Positions 25,091-33,123 of a stretch of DNA of 64,000 nucleotides are shown in pieces (the first letter of the stretch is position 1; every line of letters begins with the position of its first letter). The notes under the pieces are model-generated. The model made no database searches. It was not told where the DNA came from and saw only the letters and a list, made by a program, of their open reading frames with translations. The stretch spans positions 124,001 to 188,000 of the forward strand of contig NZ_JBPOEA010000002.1 of assembly GCF_052060035.1 (NCBI RefSeq), written 5' to 3'. Position numbers and translations under genes: made by a program. The stretch is from Fodinibius sp052060035. GTDB taxonomy: Bacteria > Bacteroidota > Rhodothermia > Balneolales > Balneolaceae.

Positions 25091-28000
25091 ATGTCACATC
25101 TAAGTAACTCAACCTGGCAAATTTGGGTTGATACAGGAGGTACATTTACGGATTGCATTGCCATAGATCCGGACGGATACCAGACAACAGTAAAAGTACT
25201 TAGCAGTAGTTCGCTTAGGGGACAAATAACTGCTTCAATATCTGATTTTTCCTATCAGCTTGAAGAGGAGTGGGAAGCCCCCAGAAATTTCATATCAGGG
25301 TTCACCTTCTCTTTGCTTGATGAACCAGAAGTTAATGCGACGGTGACGGCATTCGATCCGAAAAGCTCAACAATTACACTTGATAAGGTGTTGGATATCC
25401 AAAACTTTCCTGCTTCTTTTGAGGTACAATCTAATGAGGAAGCACCCATTTTAGCGGCTCGTCTTGCTACAATGACATCTTCAAATCAGTCATTGCCTCC
25501 CCTTAACTTTCGACTGGCAACGACCAAAGCCACAAATGCATTGCTTGAGAAAGAGGGTGCTCCTACAGCGCTCTTTGTTACTGAAGGTTATCAAGATTTG
25601 CTGGAGATAGGCAATCAACAGCGTCCTGATCTTTTTGCAATGGAGGTTCAGAAACGTAAGCCTATTTATGACCATGTTGTTGAAGTACCCGGGCGATTGG
25701 GACACGATGGAAATATCTTAAAAGAACTTAATTGTTCTGATATCGATGCTCGGGTTGAACAATTGATAGAAGAGGGAATAAGCACTGCTGGGATTGCGTT
25801 GATGAATAGCTTTAAAAATGGGAAGCATGAACAAAAATTGAAGAAGTGGCTTCTAAATAAAGGATTCGATCATGTTTCGACATCATCTGAACTAAGTCCG
25901 TTTATTGGGATTATTCCAAGGGCAGAAACGACCCTGGTGAATGCCTATCTTTCCCCGATTATCCAAGACTATCTTGATGACGTAGAAAATGCACTATCTG
26001 AACACCAGCTCTATGTGATGACCAGTGCCGGTGGACTCACGGTTAAAGATCAATTTACTCCCAAAGATAGTCTGTTGAGCGGTCCGGCCGGTGGCGTGGT
26101 AGGAGCAGCAACGGCTGGTGAAGAAGCGGGATTTAACCAAGTCATATCATTTGATATGGGGGGCACGAGTACCGATGTGGCTCGTTATGATTCCGGCTTT
26201 GATTATATTTTTGAGCATTCTGTTGGTGATGCTCACTTGGTTGCGCCCGCACTTAATATTGAAACAGTAGCTGCCGGGGGCGGTTCGGTATGTTACTTCG
26301 ATGGTCATAAGCTTTGCGTGGGTCCCCAGAGTGCAGGTGCATTTCCCGGTCCAGCTTGTTACGGCGCCGGCGGGCCGCTTACTATGACCGACGTGAATTT
26401 ACTCTTGGGTCGGTTGCACGCTCAGAATTTTCATATTCCTGTGGATATTAGTGCAGCCGAGCGAGAATTGGAGAAAGTAGTTGAAGATATTCATTCAAGA
26501 GGATCCAAAGATGTTGCAAAAAGTGACATTCTTACCGGTTTTTTGAAAATAGCTAACGAGCGTATGGCCGATGCAATTTGCAAAGTATCCGTTCGCAAGG
26601 GATATGATACTCAAGACTATGCAATGGTTGCTTTTGGTGGTGCGGGGGGACAGCATGCCTGTGCCATTGCACATCGCCTTGATATTGATACTATTATTAT
26701 TCCCAAAGAAGCTGGATTGCTCAGTGCTTTTGGAATTGGGCATGCCGAAGTGGAAGAGTTTGCTGAAACTCAAATCCTGAAGCGGTTCAATGAAATTGCT
26801 GCTAAGCTTGATGATATCTGTTCAAAAATGACTTGGCAAGCCAAACGGAAGCTTCAGGATATCGGAATCCTGAAGGATAAAATAACTGTCAGGCGAAAGA
26901 TATTGTCAATGCGTTTGCAGGGACAAGAAACTTCGCTGGAAATTGAATTTGCTGAAGATATTAATCCCAAAAAAGCTTTTAAGAAGGCATATAAGGAACG
27001 ATATGGTCATTGGATTTCAGATCGAATTATTGAAGTGGAAAGCCTTCGTGTGGTTGTTGCAATGCAGAATAACAAAAACTCTAATAATCCAATTTTAGAA
27101 ACACATGCATCGTCTGAGCCAGCTTTTGAGCATGCTATCTGGTTTGATGGTGTTAAACAATCAACGCCGGTTTTTGATCGTGGAGATTTGAAGTACGGAT
27201 CACAGATTGATGGACCGGCTTTAATTCTGGATCCTCATAGTACTATTGTAGTAGAACCCGATTGGAGACTTATTGTTAATAAACAAGAGGCGCTGCAACT
27301 TGAGAAAAAGAAACGTAATCAATCAGTTTCAAAGAATGAAGAATCAGAAGTGGTGAACCTGGAGCTGTTTACCAATCGATTTAGTTCTATAGCAAGTGAG
27401 ATGGGTGAAATGTTACAGCGAACGGCTTTATCGGTAAATGTTAAAGACCGTTTGGACTTTTCCTGTGCTTTGTTGAATGCAAAGGGAGAGTTGGTGGTTA
27501 ATGCCCCGCATATTCCGGTTCATCTTGGGGCGTTGGGATTGTGTGTTCGCAAATTAAAAGAAGAACTGGTGATGGAACCGGGAGATGTTGTAGTAGCTAA
27601 TCATCCTGCTTACGGAGGGTCACATTTGCCTGATGTCACCGTAGTAACTCCTATTTATATTGGCAATGAGCACCTTGTTGGTTATGCTGCAAGTCGGGCT
27701 CACCATGCCGAAATTGGTGGCATCACTCCCGGATCAATGCCGCCTACCGCAACTAACTTGCAGGAAGAAGGGGTTGTTATTCCGCCCATGTATGCTATTA
27801 GAGGCGGCAGTGAGGAATGGAAAAAAATCAGGAAACATCTGCTTTCAGGGAAATATCCCACTCGTAATGTGGAAGAAAATATTGCTGATTTGCAGGCTGC
27901 TGTGGCAGCCAACCAGCGTGGGGTTACCGGTTTACAAAAGCTGTGCAAGAAGTATGGTATCGAGGAAGTGGAATATTATATGAATAAATTACAAGCACAT

Positions 28001-28876
28001 GCCGAAACCAAAATGCGTGATACCATTACTAATATTCCATCTGGGAATTACGAAAGCAAGGAACTGTTGGACGATGGTACCCCGCTGAAGGTTACCATGG
28101 AGGTATTGGAAGATCGTATAGCAATGAATTTTGACGGAACAGGATCAGTTCATAAATATAATCTAAACGCTACGCCCGCAATTGTTAATAGTGTTGTGAT
28201 GTATATGTTGCGATTACTGATTGATGAACCCATACCGCTTAACGAAGGATTATTAAATCCGGTTGATATTAGGTTGCCGAACTGTTTGCTCAATCCAAAT
28301 TTTAATGCTGACCCGGGAAAATGTCCCGCCGTGGTGGGCGGTAATACTGAGGTAAGTCAACGCTTGGTGGATACGCTGCTTAAACCATTCGATAGGATGG
28401 CTTGCAGCCAGGGGACGATGAATAATGTACTGTTTGGCAACGATAATTTTGGATATTACGAGACCGTAGGCGGGGGAACAGGCGCGGGACCCGATTTTGA
28501 CGGCACCGATGCAGTACATCACCATATGACAAACACTAAAGGTACGGATCCTGAAATTTTGGAATATCGATACCCTGTACGCCTCGAGGAATATAGTATC
28601 CGCAGAGGGTCGGGTGGTAAGGGGCTTCAAAGAGGAGGAAATGGTATTGTTAGAAAAATGACCTTCTTGGAAGATGTTGAATTAACCGTCTTGACGCAGC
28701 ATCGAAAAAATAAACCCTACGGATTACAGGGTGGTTCTCCCGGTAAAGAGGGGCAGCAATGGGTAGTCCACAAAGATGGACGACGCGAAACCCTCAATAG
28801 TGTTGATGGACGATCGCTTCAGAAAGGAGATCAATTTATTCTGAAAACACCGGGTGGGGGTGGATTTGGAGATTGA
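25091..28876 (+). CDS. 5-oxoprolinase-type hydantoinase, HyuA-HyuB fusion
   Basis: 1261 residues, near the length of one-chain ATP-dependent 5-oxoprolinases (about 1290). Residues about 10-720 are the HyuA half, with VDTGGTFTDC at the N-terminus, LSGPAGGVVGAA and ISFDMGGTSTDVARYD. Residues about 755-1260 are the HyuB half, with VNAPHIPVHLGALG, ANHPAYGGSHLPDVTVV and the glycine-rich end FILKTPGGGGFGD. It would open 5-oxoproline to glutamate using ATP; N-methylhydantoinase activity is the main alternative. GGAG lies 11 bases before the ATG. A NRAMP-like transporter gene follows 52 bases later. Confidence 0.88.
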   Translation: MSHLSNSTWQIWVDTGGTFTDCIAIDPDGYQTTVKVLSSSSLRGQITASISDFSYQLEEEWEAPRNFISGFTFSLLDEPEVNATVTAFDPKSSTITLDKVLDIQNFPASFEVQSNEEAPILAARLATMTSSNQSLPPLNFRLATTKATNALLEKEGAPTALFVTEGYQDLLEIGNQQRPDLFAMEVQKRKPIYDHVVEVPGRLGHDGNILKELNCSDIDARVEQLIEEGISTAGIALMNSFKNGKHEQKLKKWLLNKGFDHVSTSSELSPFIGIIPRAETTLVNAYLSPIIQDYLDDVENALSEHQLYVMTSAGGLTVKDQFTPKDSLLSGPAGGVVGAATAGEEAGFNQVISFDMGGTSTDVARYDSGFDYIFEHSVGDAHLVAPALNIETVAAGGGSVCYFDGHKLCVGPQSAGAFPGPACYGAGGPLTMTDVNLLLGRLHAQNFHIPVDISAAERELEKVVEDIHSRGSKDVAKSDILTGFLKIANERMADAICKVSVRKGYDTQDYAMVAFGGAGGQHACAIAHRLDIDTIIIPKEAGLLSAFGIGHAEVEEFAETQILKRFNEIAAKLDDICSKMTWQAKRKLQDIGILKDKITVRRKILSMRLQGQETSLEIEFAEDINPKKAFKKAYKERYGHWISDRIIEVESLRVVVAMQNNKNSNNPILETHASSEPAFEHAIWFDGVKQSTPVFDRGDLKYGSQIDGPALILDPHSTIVVEPDWRLIVNKQEALQLEKKKRNQSVSKNEESEVVNLELFTNRFSSIASEMGEMLQRTALSVNVKDRLDFSCALLNAKGELVVNAPHIPVHLGALGLCVRKLKEELVMEPGDVVVANHPAYGGSHLPDVTVVTPIYIGNEHLVGYAASRAHHAEIGGITPGSMPPTATNLQEEGVVIPPMYAIRGGSEEWKKIRKHLLSGKYPTRNVEENIADLQAAVAANQRGVTGLQKLCKKYGIEEVEYYMNKLQAHAETKMRDTITNIPSGNYESKELLDDGTPLKVTMEVLEDRIAMNFDGTGSVHKYNLNATPAIVNSVVMYMLRLLIDEPIPLNEGLLNPVDIRLPNCLLNPNFNADPGKCPAVVGGNTEVSQRLVDTLLKPFDRMACSQGTMNNVLFGNDNFGYYETVGGGTGAGPDFDGTDAVHHHMTNTKGTDPEILEYRYPVRLEEYSIRRGSGGKGLQRGGNGIVRKMTFLEDVELTVLTQHRKNKPYGLQGGSPGKEGQQWVVHKDGRRETLNSVDGRSLQKGDQFILKTPGGGGFGD

Positions 28877-28928
28877 ACACTCTTTCAATTAGATTACGCC
28901 CAATTAATATTTGTGAACCGATAACAAA

Positions 28929-30239
28929 ATGGTGAAAAAACGTTTAGCACACATTCTTTTTTGGGCTGTGATATCCGCTGCTTTTATTGGCCCGGGAACT
29001 ATCACGACGGCAGCTGCAGCAGGTGCCGAATTTGGATATCAGCTGATTTGGGCACTGGCATTTTCTACAATTGCATGTATTGTATTGCAGGAGGCAAGCG
29101 CTCGACTGACATTGGCATCGGGAATGAATTTGGGGCAGGCCTTCAAGAAATATTTGACGGACAGTCAAATTGGGAAAATGATGTTGTGGCTTATACTTGC
29201 AGCTATACTCCTGGGATGTGCTGCATATGAGGCCGGTAATATTTTGGGTGCTGTGGCTGGCACCGCATTGGTAACGGATATCCCATCATATGGGGTGACG
29301 CTGGCAATAGGAATTATTGCATTTTTTCTTTTCTGGTATGGTTCGGTAGAGTCAGTTGCCAAAGTAATGGGAGCAGTTGTTGCATTTATGGGCATCTGCT
29401 TTTTTTTGACGGCCTTTATTATGAAACCAGATATTGGGGCTGTGCTTCAGAATATGGCAGTGCCAAGTTTCCCAAGTGGATCAGACACCCTTATTTTGGC
29501 ACTTATCGGTACAACCGTTGTGCCGTATAATTTATTTTTGGGATCGGGTATTGCCAAAGCACAAAATATCAGAGAAATGCGATTTAGTTTGAGTATTGCT
29601 ATTGGTTTAGGGGGATTGATTTCAATGGCAGTGTTGATCGTGGGAACAGCTATTACCGGCGGATTTACTTTTGAGCAGTTGGCAGTAACCTTGTCGGAAC
29701 AGCTTGGAAGTTGGGCTTCATTACTCTTGGGATTAGGACTCTTTGCGGCAGGATTGAGTTCCTCTGTTACTGCACCACTGGCAGCAGCCGTAACGGCAAA
29801 AAGTGTTTGTCAAAATCAACAGTCAGCCGGCCGGTCTTGGGATGAAAAAGGACGATACTTTCGAATGATTTGGATAAGTGTATTACTTGTGGGGGTGGGT
29901 TTTGGGATATCAGGAGTACAGCCTGTACCTGCTATCATCTTGGCTCAAGCCTTAAATGGTATTATTCTACCACTTATCGCTGTGGGGTTATTGATTCTCG
30001 TTAATACCAGCGAGCTAATGTCACGACGTTCTATTAATACCATGTTTGTTAATGTTATCATGAGTATTGTTGTTTTTATAACAATAATTATTGGAGTACG
30101 GAATATAGCGAGGGCATTGACAAATACGCTACCGGTTCAGCTTGTTAACGAGATGTATATTTTGATGGCATCGTTGGTAATTTCATTACTCATAAGTTGG
30201 CCTGTGTATAATATGATCACAAAAATGAGAGATAAATAA
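28929..30239 (+). CDS. non-canonical NRAMP-like transporter
   Basis: 436 residues, 11-12 membrane helices of the NRAMP fold. The first helix reads AAFIGPGTITTA, where metal transporters have DPGN, so the metal-binding Asp and Asn are Gly21 and Thr24. The sixth helix reads GTTVVPYNLFLGSG, where they have MPHN, so Met and His become Val198 and Tyr200. Both halves of the metal site are therefore missing. In Bacillus the NRAMP-like ycsG lies beside the 5-oxoprolinase genes pxpABC. Here the gene follows a 5-oxoprolinase, which makes uptake of 5-oxoproline or a related solute a reasonable guess. Confidence 0.82.
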   Translation: MVKKRLAHILFWAVISAAFIGPGTITTAAAAGAEFGYQLIWALAFSTIACIVLQEASARLTLASGMNLGQAFKKYLTDSQIGKMMLWLILAAILLGCAAYEAGNILGAVAGTALVTDIPSYGVTLAIGIIAFFLFWYGSVESVAKVMGAVVAFMGICFFLTAFIMKPDIGAVLQNMAVPSFPSGSDTLILALIGTTVVPYNLFLGSGIAKAQNIREMRFSLSIAIGLGGLISMAVLIVGTAITGGFTFEQLAVTLSEQLGSWASLLLGLGLFAAGLSSSVTAPLAAAVTAKSVCQNQQSAGRSWDEKGRYFRMIWISVLLVGVGFGISGVQPVPAIILAQALNGIILPLIAVGLLILVNTSELMSRRSINTMFVNVIMSIVVFITIIIGVRNIARALTNTLPVQLVNEMYILMASLVISLLISWPVYNMITKMRDK

Positions 30240-30297
30240 GGAAGGGATAGTTGTTATAAACCCTATTAACCTCAATTAGTGTTCTAAATACAAGCGT

Positions 30298-31083
30298 TTA
30301 CCAACCTCCGCTGGCGCCTCCGCCACCAGAGCCGAATCCGCCCCCACCGCTAAATCCGCCAAAGCCCCCGCCGCCGGAGGAGCCACTACCAAAACCGCCG
30401 CCACCACCTAAGAAAATAAATCCAGCGGGGCCAAGAGTTCTTCTTCGTTTGCCTTTTTTGCCACGCCCTTTACCGCCACCGCGAGAAGAGGCATAAAAGA
30501 CAAAGAAGAGAAAGAGCATAAATACGATAAAATCGGCGGTGCTGCCACCATCAGATGATTGGTTCTGAGCTAAATCCCCTTCAAATTCTCCACTTGCAAG
30601 CTGAATAAGTGCCGAGGTGGCACGATCCAATCCCCCGTAATAATCGCCGTTTTTAAAACTGGGGGTTAAAATCTCCCGAATAATACGTCCGGCCATCACA
30701 TCAGGAATTGCCCCTTCTAATCCATAACCCACCTCAATACGCATTTTTCGTTCCTGCCGGGCAATCAAAATTAGCACGCCATTATCTTTATTATCCTCCC
30801 ACATTTTCCAATCATTAAAAAGGGTAGTAGCGGCCTCTTCGATAGAAATACCACCCAGGTTTTGAAGGGTCGCAACTGATATTACGGTAGTTGTCGTATC
30901 GCGGTAATTACGCAGTTTTTGTTCCAGCTGCTGTCGTTCCCCGGAAGTCAGCATATTGGCAAAATCGTTCACGTGTCCCACCGGCTGGGAAGGTAAGTTT
31001 TGAGCCGAGAGAAGGGTTGGCATCAAACAGAAGGATAATAGCAGTCCGACAAATATTGCACGTAATTGCTTTATAGAAGACAT
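30298..31083 (-). CDS. TPM-domain membrane protein, YgcG type
   Basis: 261 residues: signal peptide ending LLSAQ, a TPM domain (about 30-170, with VGHVNDFANMLT, NGVLILIARQERKMRIEVGYG and GGLDRATSALIQL), one membrane helix (FIVFMLFLFFVFYA) and a basic stretch. It ends in a long Gly/Ser/Phe tail. ATG 31083 is chosen because the open frame reaching 31191 would overlap the preceding gene and because a signal peptide begins here. It is the last gene of a lemA-TPM-TPM operon. The family is linked to envelope maintenance and photosystem repair elsewhere; the role here is unknown. Confidence 0.85.
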   Translation of the reverse strand: MSSIKQLRAIFVGLLLSFCLMPTLLSAQNLPSQPVGHVNDFANMLTSGERQQLEQKLRNYRDTTTTVISVATLQNLGGISIEEAATTLFNDWKMWEDNKDNGVLILIARQERKMRIEVGYGLEGAIPDVMAGRIIREILTPSFKNGDYYGGLDRATSALIQLASGEFEGDLAQNQSSDGGSTADFIVFMLFLFFVFYASSRGGGKGRGKKGKRRRTLGPAGFIFLGGGGGFGSGSSGGGGFGGFSGGGGFGSGGGGASGGW

Positions 31084-31108
31084 TGTAAAGTAGATAAAAG
31101 TGAGAGAC

Positions 31109-31558
31109 TTAATTTTTGTTATCGTGAAAGCTGATCTCGTTAGAAAGTTCATCGACATCTCCCTTCTGGTCATAGGGAAAGAGCTCTTCAAGTTTATCGC
31201 CTACCTTGTGAACAGCGTTTTCAATTCCCTGCTCAAATTCTTCGTTTTTGAAATGAGTAATCAGAATTTGGAGTACATCATCCCAAAACCCATCCTCCAC
31301 CTCGCGGTGAATGCCTTCACCGGCATAAACGGCGGCCTTTTGAACCTCGGTGGCAATATATATTAGTACTCCATTTTTCAGTTTTGTTTCATCCATCCCG
31401 AGATCATGAAAAATACGGGCGGCCCGCTCTAACGGCTCGCCTTCACAATCGTGCTCGATGTGAATACGAATTTCACCGGATGTTTTTTGCTCAGCTGTAT
31501 TGATGGCATTAACAATCTGTTGTTCCTCATCTTCGCTAAGAAATTGTCTGGCAGGCAT
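31109..31558 (-). CDS. TPM-domain protein, cytosolic or peripheral
   Basis: 149 residues, a TPM domain without signal peptide: FLSEDEEQQIVNAINTAEQK, SGEIRIHIEHDCEG, LKNGVLIYIATEVQKAAVYA and GIENAVHKVGDKL. It ends 26 bases before the longer TPM gene and starts 25 bases after lemA. Two TPM proteins with LemA is a common Bacteroidota arrangement. The second copy lacks the glycine tail and membrane helix, so the two presumably divide the job between sides of the membrane. Confidence 0.85.
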   Translation of the reverse strand: MPARQFLSEDEEQQIVNAINTAEQKTSGEIRIHIEHDCEGEPLERAARIFHDLGMDETKLKNGVLIYIATEVQKAAVYAGEGIHREVEDGFWDDVLQILITHFKNEEFEQGIENAVHKVGDKLEELFPYDQKGDVDELSNEISFHDNKN

Positions 31559-31582
31559 AATTTTTTGCTCAACTTAAATAAA

Positions 31583-32167
31583 TTAAAAATTAACTTCCGG
31601 AACTTCTTCAGCACCTTTATCGGCTTCGAAATAGGCCTTTTGACCAAATCCGAAAAGACCCGCAAAAATATTATTGGGAAAACGTTTTATAGTAGTGTTA
31701 TAATTTTGGACGGATTCGTTAAAACGCTGGCGTTCGGTGGTAATACGATTTTCCGTACCCTCTAACTGTGTTTGCAGATCCCGAAAATTTTGATTGGCTT
31801 TGAGCTCAGGATATTTTTCTACCGTTACCAGTAATCGTGACAAAGCCCCCGAAAGTTGTTGTTGGGCTTGCTGGAACTGCTGTACTTTTTGCGGGTTATT
31901 GAGGTCATCAGCAGAAACCTGAATAGACGAAGCCTTGCTTCGAGCTTCAATAACTTGCGTTAACGTCTCTTGCTCAAAGTTTGCCGCCCCTTTTACCGTG
32001 TTTACCAAGTTCGGTATCAAATCTGCACGACGCTGATATTGATTTTCAACCTGTGCCCATGATTGTTCTACGGTCTGTTCTTGTTCAACCAACGTATTAT
32101 ACTTTCCAATCCCCATAAATACCAACAATGCTATAACGCCTAATCCGATGAGAGTCTTAATATTCAT
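31583..32167 (-). CDS. lemA: LemA family protein
   Basis: 194 residues: an N-terminal membrane helix (TLIGLGVIALLVFMGIGKYN), then a long helical bundle with the family motif VEQSWAQVENQYQRRADLIPNLVN (split here across residues 38-61) and YPELKANQNFRDLQTQLEGTENRI. The C-terminal NNTIAGLFGF-like turn is present as NNIFAGLFGFGQKAYFEAD. LemA is an envelope protein of uncertain function. It heads the operon with the two TPM genes. Confidence 0.9.
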   Translation of the reverse strand: MNIKTLIGLGVIALLVFMGIGKYNTLVEQEQTVEQSWAQVENQYQRRADLIPNLVNTVKGAANFEQETLTQVIEARSKASSIQVSADDLNNPQKVQQFQQAQQQLSGALSRLLVTVEKYPELKANQNFRDLQTQLEGTENRITTERQRFNESVQNYNTTIKRFPNNIFAGLFGFGQKAYFEADKGAEEVPEVNF

Positions 32168-32321
32168 TTGTAATCTTTTTTAGTTAAAAATTGCAAGGAT
32201 TAAATATACGAAAGCGACGATAAATAGATGTACAATTTCTAATCAATAAATAATTTAATATTTATAGAAAAAGAGCAAAAGAAAGAAGGTTTTCATTTTT
32301 AAATCTTAGCAATCAAATTCC

Positions 32322-32329
32322 TATCTTTG
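32322..32329 (+). promoter_or_regulatory. putative -7 box before the HAD nucleotidase gene
   Basis: TATCTTTG, a perfect TAnnTTTG match, in an AT-rich spacer. It overlaps the TTG that opens the longest possible frame, which argues for a downstream translation start. Confidence 0.5.
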
Positions 32330-32362
32330 AACGAATCATTTTCAATTTCGAAGCCTGTACTT

Positions 32363-33055
32363 TTGTCCTACAAATTTATCTATTTTGATCTGGATGACAC
32401 CCTGCTCGATCACCAATCGGCAGAGGCCGGTGGATTGAAGGATGTTTATCAGCATTTTGATTTTTTTGGGGATGTCAGTGCCGAGAAATTGATCGATGTA
32501 TATCACCGGGTAAATAGCAGGCAATGGAGCTTGTACAGTCAGGCAAAAGTCAGCCGGGAACAACTGCAGCGTAATCGTTTTGAGCAAACGTTGCAACAGC
32601 TTAATCTCGATGCAAGTCGATACAATGAAGTGGGCAGATATTATATGCAGTGCTATCGGAATCACTGGCAGTGGATAGATGGAGCAAAAGAAGCCTATTA
32701 TGATGTTGCCGAAAAATATCCAGTAGGAATTTTGACAAATGGCTTTGCAGAAACCCAGCGTAAAAAATTTGAAGCTTTCGATCTGTATGATTCGGCACAA
32801 ACGACCGTTATTTCTGAGGAAGTGGGTGTTTTAAAGCCCCATCCGGAGGTTTTTGAATATGCTACCGCACGTGCTGGTGTAAATGCGGATGAAGTGTTAT
32901 ATGTGGGCGATTCATTAAGTTCTGATGTGGAAGGTGGAAGTAAGTTCGGATGGAAAGTGGCCTGGTATACACAAAACGGAAGGCAGGATCAGCACGAGAA
33001 AGCGCATTTTGTATTTGATAATTTTAGTGAACTCAAAAAGTTATTAGATGTTTGA
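32363..33055 (+). CDS. YjjG-family noncanonical pyrimidine nucleotidase (HAD)
   Basis: About 230 residues. HAD motif I is FDLDDTLLDH near the N-terminus, motif II lies in GILTNGF, motif III/IV in VGVLKPHPEVFEYA and VGDSLSSDVEGG. The spacing and the sequence SAEAGGLKDVYQHF fit YjjG, which dephosphorylates noncanonical pyrimidine nucleotides. The frame is open from TTG 32327, but that codon lies in a promoter-like box. TTG 32363 gives the usual short start before YKFIYFDLDDTL and is chosen, with uncertainty. A hairpin covers the end of the gene and the spacer to purL. Confidence 0.82.
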   Translation: MSYKFIYFDLDDTLLDHQSAEAGGLKDVYQHFDFFGDVSAEKLIDVYHRVNSRQWSLYSQAKVSREQLQRNRFEQTLQQLNLDASRYNEVGRYYMQCYRNHWQWIDGAKEAYYDVAEKYPVGILTNGFAETQRKKFEAFDLYDSAQTTVISEEVGVLKPHPEVFEYATARAGVNADEVLYVGDSLSSDVEGGSKFGWKVAWYTQNGRQDQHEKAHFVFDNFSELKKLLDV

Positions 33056-33101
33056 GGTTAAAGGTTGAGGGTTAGATTACTAACCTTGAACCTTCAACTT
33101 T
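33056..33101. repeat. imperfect hairpin of GGTTGA/GGTTAA units
   Basis: GGTTAAAGGTTGAGGGTTAG (33056-33075) and the arm 33080-33101 form an imperfect inverted repeat with a 4-base loop. There is no T-run, so it is either a processing or stability hairpin between the nucleotidase gene and purL, or a small interspersed repeat. Confidence 0.5.
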
Positions 33102-33123
33102 CCAACACTCAATTAAAAATCTG

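Noticed and set aside
31084..31191. N-terminal extension of the TPM/YgcG protein
   Set aside because: It would overlap the preceding TPM gene and hide the signal peptide that starts at 31083.
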